This document shows positions 1 to 11,000 of a stretch of 64,000 nucleotides of DNA, one piece after another. The translations under genes and the position numbers were made by a program. The notes beneath the pieces are model-generated. The model was not told the DNA's origin and searched no databases. It saw only the letters and a list, made by a program, of their open reading frames with translations. Origin of the DNA: Gymnogyps californianus (Eukaryota; Chordata; Aves; Accipitriformes; Cathartidae). Every line of letters starts with the position of its first letter. Within the stretch, counting starts at the first letter, position 1. The DNA lies in assembly GCF_018139145.2 (NCBI RefSeq), contig NC_059476.1, positions 11,293,501-11,357,500 on the forward strand, read 5' to 3'.

Positions 1-1961
1 ATATGGGTTAATGAATTATTCTGAAATAAAATGCCTTTAGCTCAGAATTTCATTAGTCTGACAATTTTAATGAAGTTCTGAGGTCCCATGGGCTTACGTA
101 GTCACATTTTCTTGGCCTTAGAAAGCAAGAGGGATTCTCTTTAACTGTTAGCATGCTGTACCTGTACTGAGACATTACCACAGCCTTTTTCTGAGGTGTG
201 AATATGTCAGTTTTATAACATATCTTGACTGGTTCTATTCTGTGTCATTTTTGTCTTCTATCATTGCTACACAATTAGAAAACAGATTTTTCTAATTATA
301 CCGCGTTGTATCTAAGCTGTAAAATGAATGTAGAAGCCTGTATACCTTGACAGATCCCTGCCATAGCTGTATGCTGTTGTGATGATGTGTTCATAGTTAC
401 CAAAATTGTTGTCAGAAAGAAGCACGTCCTTAACTTTGCTTTTTAGAAAAGTCAATAAGGCTCTCAAACTCCGATGAGGAGGGGAAAATGGAAAAGCAAT
501 TAAAACAGAGTCACCAGTCTACTTCCCTGAGAGCATGAATAGCAAAATTCTTTGTCCTTTGAGATGGTCTGAATATTTGTATAACTGTTACGTGTCAGAC
601 TGTGCCAATGGCTTGTGCCTGTGCACTCATCTTAATTGTAGTGCAAGTGGCCTGTACACTCAGATGGTTTGGCCTTTTGCAGTGTAAAAGTTCCTTCTCA
701 TCTTTCCTAGCTGGTTTTGACACATGTATAAATTTACTGAAATGTGGTAGGGAGGTTTAACAGCCAAGATCAGTAACTCAGGTGACGACAAGGAGTGAGA
801 CCTTAGCGGCACTCCAGCATGGAAACCAGCATGAGCATTGCCACCCACGATTCAGTTTGGGACACTCGCTGGAGCATTAGCAATGCATTGCACCAGCAGT
901 CCTCAGGACAGGGTTTTTGCGTAATACTGAGTGCTCTGGTCTTACGAATGGCCAGAATTTAATTTCTTCTTCCAGCTGTTAATTCTGCCCCATCACATCA
1001 GCTCTGCTGTTCAGGGATCCCAGCCCTGTTTGGTTTGTGGAGTGACCCGCATGAGCGGTGGCTTGTCCAGTCCTGGCCTGGTGAGTGAGGATGGTGAGGA
1101 GAGAAAATACTAATGAATAGTCACTGCTGGGGACTGGATTTTAGCCCTTCCCGTGTCACATGCATCTTCTGTGACGTTAGGAAAACTGTTCAAAATAACA
1201 TTTTCTCAGGTGATTGCTGCTTATATGATCCAGAGAGTAGAGGACAGGGTTAATTTAAAAGGAAGAGACTGGCTGCATAAGCTAAGTTGCCTTACTTAAA
1301 TGCATTAGAGATTTACTGATTATTTAGTGGTTCTAATCCTGTTAAAACTTTGCCAGGAGAAGGTACGTAGGAGGCACATAGACCTAGGTGTTTAAGAACA
1401 CTGGAAAAGAAGAAAAGATTATAAAAAAAGTGTTTTTAGTGTCGGTGGCTAATGCAAACGTTTTCAAAAGTGTCTGTGAGAGTTTACCATGTGCGTACAA
1501 TGTGAGCAACTTTCCCAAGAGTGTTTCTTGAAGAAGTTGACAAACCTCTTAGCTGGGCATTTACGTTCCTCAGTCGAAAGTCACCGAATCGGAAATCGGC
1601 ACTACCTCTTCTTTTGTCCTTGCTGAGCTGGGGAGTCGGTTCCAGTGGACAGACGAAATGTATATGCTGGTTTGTAGCTACTTTCCTGTGATACTATGGA
1701 TGTTTTAAGGCCAGTATCACCCTGAATTGAAGTAACGCAGACCTCGGTTGTCTCAGGTATTTTGTGCTATGCATCAGTTATTTCATCCATAGCATTAACA
1801 TCTTGGCAATTTACTGGAAGATACAAAAACTTTTAGGCAGCCCTTCATAAAACTCTACTTACTTTTACTTCTTAATTGTATTTTTAGGTGTTTTTAATAT
1901 TCTTCTTTTGGCAGTGAGTTATTTTGAGGGTCATGCTCAAATACCCTTCATATTTTTGTAG
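1..1961 (+). other. GPAM: GPAM intron (3' part), upstream exons not in window
   Basis: This stretch lies upstream of the first recognisable GPAM exon. I searched it by eye for the exon coding the segment just before the Y-R-G-W-L-A motif (in the vertebrate family a stretch with N-V-I-Y-I-N-E-T) and found none. The missing N-terminal exons therefore lie upstream of base 1. The sequence ends in a T-rich tract and a TAG acceptor at 1959-1961. Short open frames here show no family resemblance, and I see no repeat I can name. Confidence 0.75.
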
Positions 1962-2075
1962 GTACAGAGGGTGGCTTGCAAGACGCTTTTGTTATGTCCT
2001 TTTTGTGCAAGAGAGGGATGTTCATAAGGGTATGTTTGCCAAGAATCTGACAGAAAATGTGCTGAATAACAGCAG
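1962..2075 (+). CDS. GPAM: GPAM coding exon 1 of 17 in window
   Basis: The acceptor is ..ttttgtag and the donor is gtaag. The exon begins with the last base of a split codon and encodes Y-R-G-W-L-A-R-R followed by V-Q-E-R-D-V-H-K-G-M-F, ending N-N-S plus two bases of an Arg codon. The segment precedes the acyltransferase domain. It matches the mammalian stretch R-G-W-L-A-R-R..ERDVHKGMFA closely, which fixes the frame. Confidence 0.93.
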
Positions 2076-5000
2076 GTAAGATAATGCAAAATAAGCTATT
2101 TTGTGAATGACTGATACACTATAATATGATTTAAGAATTTGGAAACGGCAGGTTTTGAAAATCAGACTATTTAAAATATTAGAAGATACAGTATCTTCAG
2201 CACAGCCTTTCAGGACTGTAGCTTGCAATTTCTGTTTGAATAGTAAAAGAGGGGAGATTAAAAATTATAAATCTCCAAATGAATGATGCATAGTGGGTGG
2301 ACAGCAGACAGTACACAGAAAAATAAATTTCTACATGGGAACTCTTCAAACGTTTATCTAATTCATGTGGATCATTACCACTAAAGTCATACTGCAGTCA
2401 TCAGAAATTGTCAGTGTTTCAGAAATAGTAGGAAAGCAGCATTTCAGAGTACCCTGAGTGTACACCAAGAGCATGAGGCAAAACTGGAAAAAGGCTATAG
2501 AATGAAATATCCACCCTTTACTTTGTGGAGCTTGTTTTCTCTTTCATATACCACATTTTAAATGGCATGTTGAGCCCCTGATTAGCTATTAAGGTATCAG
2601 TTTTCCCTGGACACAGAGAAATTCAGCCGCATGCCCACTGCTTGAGTCTGCTTTTGTCGGAGGGCACACACTGCCTACATTAACATTCCTAACTCTCCTG
2701 AATTTTTAATGTTCGAGTCCCATCTGAAGATGGTAGTGTTGCTTTTGAAAAGTAAAGCAGGCCGTCTTGTGCCACAGTTATGGTGTGTTAAACCACTTAA
2801 TCTCTCTTAGATATGTTTTAAATGGGGAAAATAGCCCTTATAAAATTTAGTTACACTTCATAAAACTGAGAATTCAAGGGGGAAGATACTGTAGAAGTGC
2901 AAAATAGCAACTGCATAAATCTGTCTAATGAGGTAAGTGAAACTGCTATGGCAGGAAAAAGAAAATATTAACAAAGAGGAGATTTCAGCTGTTCTTTCTG
3001 CATTTTTAACCTTATTAATCATTTCTGAAAATTGGCAATCACTTAATATCAGTACCTGTGAACTGCTTACATACTGTTTTATATGGTCAACTCTAAGCGC
3101 ATTCATCCATCATCCACCTATTTAATCAAAGCTTAGAAAACTACTGAATTAAATTTAATGCATTTGGAGTACACAGTACTTCAGTGTGCATGTTCTTTTA
3201 TGCCTGCAAGTTACTCCTGTAGTAATATATAGCTCATTCCCAGCAGTTGTCTGTGTCTTGAACTCTTCTGTTGCACGACTGTCTTATAAGTTTTACTTTT
3301 TAATGTTAGAGTCCAGAAGGCCATTGTAGATGAAGCTTCTGAACCCAGTGCTCCGGGTAGTTTTGCTCAAACGGATCCTAAAGCTATCAACAAAGTGAAG
3401 AAAAAAGCTAGGAAAATTCTCCAGGAAATGGTAGCAAATGTGTCACCTGCTTTAATCAGGTAAGAAAAATGGCTCATCAGTATTGCCAATGGGTAGAAGG
3501 ACGGCCAAGCTCTCGCTGTATTAGACCAGCAGAGCTTGTAACACGTTATTCATAAATAATGAATAATTATTCTAAAAAATAATACATTATTCATAAAGAT
3601 CCCTTTTCTAATGTTAACTGATGAAATGGTAGTTACTCTTCATTTTCAGATGCAGCAGAAACCCTCTGCCTTTTCAAGGGATAAATCTTATGATAAGATT
3701 AAATACAGACTTTTTTTTTTCCTCCTGAAACTGGGTTTGGTGCTAATGCTTAGACCAATTATAATATCCTTTGTTGTTTCAGGCTGATACAGGCGAGAGC
3801 AGCTAGCTGCAGCATCTTAGACTGTGAAAGATCTTTTTTCCAGTAGCCCATTGAATATCATAACCTATAGTTATAAATATCTCAGAGAGAGTCTTATCTT
3901 AGATAAAATCTTCTACTGTGGTGTCTACCTTTACTACTAAGGATAAACTTGTCTCTGTCATGTTCCTAGTCCCCTTCACGAACCTTTGTGATGCAAACCC
4001 TCTATTTTTTGTAACTATATTAAGTTCTCCCACAAGACCAGATACATGCTGTCACCTAACACGTCACCTAACTAGCTTAATTATAACTGATCATAGGACC
4101 TCCATTAACTTGCCCCATACGTAAAGTGGTCTCTGCCCTTTGAACAGCCTTCACTGAGGTTGACACAAGTTTTGTGTCATAACTGCAGGAGGCTGAAATG
4201 TGGTTACTAACCATGGCTTAGCTGATAGGCAAAAACTTGTTAGGCAATTGGATTTTATAGTAATTTTGTTTGAATATAAAGTAATCTGATTTTATGGCTT
4301 TGCCTTTAGTCATATAGAAGCAATATAAAACGGAGGTAGAAATGCATGAAGCTTTTTGAGTTGTGTTTGTTCTTCCTTCAGGTTGACTGGCTGGGTGTTA
4401 CTGAAGTTGTTTAACAGCTTTTTCTGGAACATTCAGATCCACAGAGGTCAAATAGAAATGGTCAAAGCAGCAACAGAGGTAAGGGAGGGCGGGAAAGAAT
4501 CTAGTAAGGTAGATTTCTGATGTAGTTTCTATTAATGGTTACGGCACTTTCTCTTTTTAGGAGAGGTCTGCTAAGTCTGTGTGATATCAGTTTGTAGATA
4601 GAACTGTCTCATATCTGTGAAATAGTATTTTTAGTTAAATATAATGCTCTTTGAGTTGTGTAACCTAAAAGACTATGTGAACTCTGGTTTTACCTTTGTT
4701 TCAGGATCAAATTTTAACTATCAGGCTGAATGATTATCTCAGATAACCTGCATCCAGCATTATTTCTTTTTTTGTGCTGAGGCAGCCAGTAATAAATTAG
4801 TAGGTCTATTTAGGGTTTTCACTTTTACCTTAATTTGGAATAAAAACCTTTAAGAAATAAACTTTTCCTATTTCTTACTCGCAATCTGTTCCCAGTCCTT
4901 CGATATTTATTGAAATTGATCAAAATAACTCCTAAATTCTGCCATTTTCTTTACACTCAAAGGGATTGAATCTTTTTGCAAGGTTTATCTTAGAAAGATG

Positions 5001-8000
5001 GATTAGATAAATGAAACAAACAAACAAAAAAGGTTCCTAGTATTTTCTGTTATCTTTTGATTACAGTGTTTGGGAATCCCACTATTCATAGATCCTTGCT
5101 GATATCTAATAGAAAGAAATAGCAGTACTTTGGTGACACTGATGATTTGGCTGCATCCCTTTAGTTGTTTGATTGTTGTCTCAATACTGTGAGTCTGAAG
5201 AAACTGGGAATATTAATCATTGTTAATGATTATACATTTAATTATGTATTAATGCATACAACTGAAAACTACAGTCCATGAAAATTAAGAAGTACAGTTA
5301 ACTAAAATGTTCTCATTGTCACAGCTGAATGAAAACCAGAAGTAAACAAACTGAATGATGGTAACCAGAAAATACCGTCAGTTCTGATAACACGATGCTA
5401 GCAATCTCAATGATGGATTTTAGAAAAGGAGTAATATTCCATGTTTCTTACCAACTGTCTTCTCTCTTTTTTCCTTCTCCCCCCACCATAGATGAATTTG
5501 CCTCTTATCTTCTTGCCTGTTCACAAATCCCACATTGACTACCTGCTCCTTACATTCATTCTTTTCTGCCATAACATCAAAGCACCCTACATTGCTGCAG
5601 GCAACAATCTCAACATCCCCATCTTCAGGTAATAACCTCTTCTTATTTGAAAAAGACGGAGGTGGGGGGGTCTTCAGGTGAGCTATCGCGCAGTGTATCT
5701 TATGTCCAAGTGTAAGATCATCTGAGTATTATTGGGCCATCATATAGAACTTCTTTGGTTCCTGTTACATGCTCAGAGAGAGAGCATAACAAAATCCTTC
5801 TGAGAAACTCTGTCATAACCTAAGTAAGGTAAGGAAGGATATTCCTTTCTTCTAGGAGTCTCAAAGTGAGTAGGTGACTAAGGAGAGATGAGTATGTGAA
5901 AAAGTGTTGTGAATGGACAGCTCTTCTTCATGAAGTTTAATGAGCTGGCTAATGGGCAGCAACAGTACTGAGCGAATAATACTTTGTGGGAAAGTACTCC
6001 AGTTTGGTCTCTGTTTAAGTTATATTTCTGGTGGCTGAAGAACCTAAGGTCTTTTAGGTAGTATTTCTGCCAGTGAGACAGATTTGGGGATAACTGATTT
6101 CTGAAAAGCCACTGGATATTGCAGGAAATGATGAGGAAAGAAAGGGGATACCTTGACTTAGAGAGTGTTTTGCACCACTGGGTGCTGGTCTGTGATGTTC
6201 CCAGTAAGAATGGCATTCAGACTCTATAAAGTATCAATTAAAATGCTATTTATTAGAGCTAGCAGTATAAAGAAAGAGAGACTAGCATAGGTAATCTAAC
6301 GTCCCTTTAGACACTGGGAACCCTGAGTTGTGCAGCATCCAGCGGGCCTCCGATCCACACGCAGCACGCCGTGCAGACCCTGTCTGCAGAAAGGATTACC
6401 CCATTTTGGTCGTATGAGCTAGCATAGGATTTTCTTACAAGAAAACAACTCTATTCATCGTTTCTTCTGTCAAGCAGAAAGGATGTTCTCATGAGAACTT
6501 CTTACTGCACTGTTAGATGACGGCGAGGCCACGCAGGTGGCGTAATTGCTAGTGCCAAGTGGGAGCTGCCTGCAGGCTCCTCTGCTAAAATTAGCTGGCT
6601 GAGCTGATCCTGCAGCCAAGGGGTATGTGCAGTACAGCACGGGCACGAAGGCCATGCTGTATGTGCAGCACAGCACAGTCTTGGGCCAGCTCAGGTTAAC
6701 TGTTATGTGGGTCACTGACATCTCAACGTACAATAGTCTCCCGGTCAGGGTCACTGCAGAGGGTAAGTGGTCTGTCAAGGGAGTGAAATGGAGCAAGACA
6801 GTGTAGAGAAGCCTGTTTCTTAAGTGGAGTAATATTTGTGTGATCCCATCATGTGCAAATAGTGTAATACATTTTAGTCTTTGAGAATTTCAGTAATTTC
6901 AGTTCCTGTTGCGTGCTAGGAATTTTGTACTGGACGTGTAGTAGTTTCCTGCAAACTAAAATCAATGAGTATAATTCTTCTTTATTATGTAGCACATTGA
7001 TCCGCAAGCTAGGAGGATTTTTCATTCGTCGAAAGTTAGATCAGAGTCCTGATGGTCGTAAGGACTTCCTCTACAGAGCTTTGCTCTACGTGGTACGTAT
7101 TTCTTGCCTTTGTTTCTGTAGGTAGCATTTCAGCTGGGTGGCGAGTGGGAAAGAGAGTTCCATCTGTCTGGGGATGTTTTTTACTGCTTTGAATTTGTCT
7201 TAGGTTTCATGCTGCAAAAAAAGGTTACATTTTTGTGTGAAGTCTTGACTGTATAGAATAAAAGAGAATTGAATGCCCAGCACCTTTGAGGATGAGCGGA
7301 TTTTCACCTTGCGTAATCCTTATTAAAGAAAGTGGAATTAATACTCTCTGAAATAATGTTAAACTTAAGCCTTGTTTCTCTGATATCTTTTGTACTGGGG
7401 CATATCTACACTGATTCTGTTAACTTAGTGGAAGTCTCTGTTTATTATGGGTTGATGTAATCCTTTGTGCCATTCGGTATAATGGCTGTATTTGTGTCGT
7501 GGAAGATGGGATGTACTGAGGAACCAGAAGGAGAGATGTATGCAAATCAGCTAGATCAACTGTTGCTAGAGATGCGGTTCTTGAACAAATGGCATTATAC
7601 TGCTTGTATATTCATGCAAATTCAGTTGCAGCTTGGTCTGGGTTTGTGTCAAGCATTAATTACTGCTTTTGGTTTTTTCACAAGTATTCATGCCAACTCA
7701 TGATCTTCCAATGTTTCTAAAAGGAAATGGTTGCTGACAATATATTTCAAATGTGAATTTGCCAGTATAATTAGATATTTATTTTTTCCTCTTTTCCAAT
7801 CTTTTTGTATTTAGCACATAGAAGAATTGTTGAGACAACAGCAGTTTTTAGAAATATTCTTGGAAGGCACACGGTCTCGAAGTGGAAAGACATCTGGAGC
7901 TAGAGCAGGTCTTTTATCTGTGGTAGTGGATGCTCTCTTCTCAAACGCTACTCCTGATGTCCTAATTATACCTGTGGGAATCTCCTATGATCGCATAATT

Positions 8001-11000
8001 GAAGGTCACTATAACAGTGAACAGCTGGTAAGAGCGATTGAACAACTTGTTTTGCCTAGGGGATTTTCTGCTTATGTGCAGGAAAATGCGTTACATAGTT
8101 AAGTGATGTGCTAGTAGTCCTCTGTCACATGTACTTGAAGTTAGTGTTAAAGAGTGTAGAGCCATGAATCACAAAACCTGTGACAGGGAGTGCTGAGGTA
8201 CGGGTAACATACTTCTAAATGCAAATTCATGACATAACAAATAGTATGTTCAAGTGGGTATCTATGGAAAACAATAGTTCTCTAGATTTACTTGAAGTTA
8301 TAAGGTGTGTCAAAAGATTCGGACTTGTTTTGTCTACTGTTGCATGCATTTTAATTTTAAACATAACCTTTTAATTGCAAATTGGAAAAAAACTGAAAAC
8401 AACCACCTATATTTTCCAGGGCAAGCCTAAGAAAAATGAAAGTCTTTGGAGTATAGCTAGAGGAGTCTTCAGAATGCTGCGGAAGAATTACGGGTGTGTC
8501 AGAGTAGATTTTGCACAGCCGTTTTCCTTAAAAGTAAGTTTGATATTTTGAAGATCCTTTTGAAGGTTTGACATTTTTGATGTTTCAATAGTGGGACACA
8601 TTTATTTTGATTTTTCTCTTTGTGGGTTATCATCACTAGCATTATCTGCTGAAGTCCATTCCAGTGGGACAAAAGTATCCCTGTTTTGCTGAATGTGTGA
8701 GTCTTCGGACACATTTATGTTAAGCTGAAATAGTCTCAGAGTTGATATAAAGGGTTATGTTAGTTTTGAAATGGCGTAAGTATTCTCACGGGGATTCTTT
8801 GTTTGTTTTGTTTTAACAATCTTTAAAATGATCCTTGTACCATGTAGTGATTCTTTACGTTGTAGAGACATTTGGAGTTGAAGCAAAGTGAATACTGTTC
8901 TTCAGTTTAAGTACCTTAATGGCTTACACTATTGTTGAGGAAGGGCATTTGTCTCGCTGGATTTTTAAAATTGCTAAGCAAATTAGTAGCTATAAAAGTA
9001 TCATGGATAATACATCATAAAAATCTGCATATTCTTTGAAAGTCATAGTTCATGATTAGTTTACAACTATTACCTACACTAGTTCACCAGATACTGTTGT
9101 GTAGTCTCTCAGGGAATGGTGTGGTGCAGTAGTATCTGCCTTCACTTTTTAAATTTTCTCTGATCTCTTTGCAGAATCTACTAGTACTATATTTAACTTA
9201 CCTGCATTTCGCTAATCTGTGTTCTGCTACAGTATACCTTATTTTTAGTGTGACTTTAATAAGATTAACTACTGTAACAACAACCTACTAGAACATTATT
9301 CAAATTAATTAGGTGTTCTTCTTTCTGCCCTACTTCTCTCAGAAAAGCAGTAGGTTGGAGAGCTTTGGAGGGTTCAATTACCACAGCATGAAATTATTGT
9401 GACCATCTGCACCGCATTATAATTAGCGTAGTAGGGAAAGAAAGATACTCACTTCAAAAGGAGAAGGCTTGGGCTATTCTTGGTAGGGAGTTAACAGTTG
9501 TTCTTGGATCAGTATAAGGAAAAGAAGGTTATCTGCCCTCTTAATCTAGTGAAATGCTAATCACTCTATACCTTCCTAGCAACCTCTGTCAGGTCTCATT
9601 TGTATGCGTATTCATTTTTGTACTCCAGAAAGGTAATAAATGACATAAATTGTTTAAGTATGCCTTAACCAAGATTTGCAGAAGTGTAACTGCATTTTTA
9701 AATTGATGTAGTTATGTCACTGCAGGTTTTTCTAAAGGAGATGAGCTTTGGGGGTTAATTTTGGGTATCTGCAGTTCTGTGAGCACATGCTTAGAAGCCG
9801 AAGAGAGTGAGCTGGCTGTGAAAGTCTTTTAAACAGCTTTCCTGGTAGGGAACTGTTTTCCTGACCAGCAGGTTAAGTGGCTCTTTAGTTTCCCACATAA
9901 ACTAAAAGAACACAGTGTCCTGAAAACAGAATAATGTAAATGCTAACCTGTGGAGGAGGGATGTTTGGCTTTTGAGAAATTTGGGATTCAGGAATTCCAA
10001 GCATGCAGTACCCTGCCTGCTTCCTGGGTGCTTTAGTTTGTGGCACTGTGAGGGGTCTTGCAGCTGGAGTTTCTACACTAGTGTTTACCTATGGAGAAGT
10101 TCCCTATCCTGGCGTTTGAGGAAAGCAGCAGCAAGCAATAATTACAGTCTCCGTGTTGGTTCTGAATGGGTATTAGACTTTGCTCTCATTCATGTTAATG
10201 AAGGCAGTTCTCATTAATTTAATCATGGAGAAGCTAGTCTTAAAGGAGTTGTTCCCAGCAGGGTGCTGGCAGGGGTTATGTATTGTTTTTGTTGCAATGT
10301 TTTTCCTGAAGTATGGATTCCTTGCTGTGGAAAGTCTGCCTTTTCACAAAATAAAATCAAAAGCAAATAGACTGTTGAAAACTTTTAATTTCTGTGACCT
10401 TATTACTGCTGGTTTAGTGAGTGATTTTTAATCACAGTTGCATTTTTGAATAATTGCGTTTTTCATATAATAATATTATCAGTTGAATGCAAGAATTAAG
10501 TGGAAAAAGTACAAAAAATAACAGGTCTTCTCTTAACAGGAATATGTAAACAGCCAAAGCCAAAAACCTGTGCCTGCTCCTCTTTCTTTGGAACAAGCTT
10601 TGTTACCAGCTATACTTCCGTCAAGGTAGAGAACTTTTGGGTGTTGGGGAGAGGGAGGACAGATTGGGGGTTTTTTTTGTTTGTTTGTTTGTCTTTTTAG
10701 TGTTCTGCATTACATTCCAAGCAGTGCTTTAACTCCGCAAGAGTAATCTAATTGTGCATAGAAAAACTAAAAACTTAGACAATTGTAACTGTGCAATTTA
10801 TTATGAGAGTTGCATTCTTTCTGGGGAGCTCTGTTTAAATAAGCTCAAGGAGGCTTTTTTTTTCTTTTTTTAATTTTAATTGTCGTGGTTTAACCCCAGC
10901 CAGCAACTCAGTACCACGCAGCCACTTCCCCCTCCCCCCTCCCGGTGGGGTGAGGAGGAGGAAAGGAAAAAAAAGAAGTAAAACTTGTGGGTTGAGATAA

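Noticed and set aside
1..1961. Searching for the preceding GPAM exon in the first 2 kb.
   Set aside because: No stretch resembles the expected residues with splice borders, so the exon is taken to lie outside the window.
7467..7703. A 78-codon frame just upstream of GPAM exon 6.
   Set aside because: It ends before the acceptor at 7814 and adds nothing matching GPAM. Exons 5 and 6 join directly in frame.
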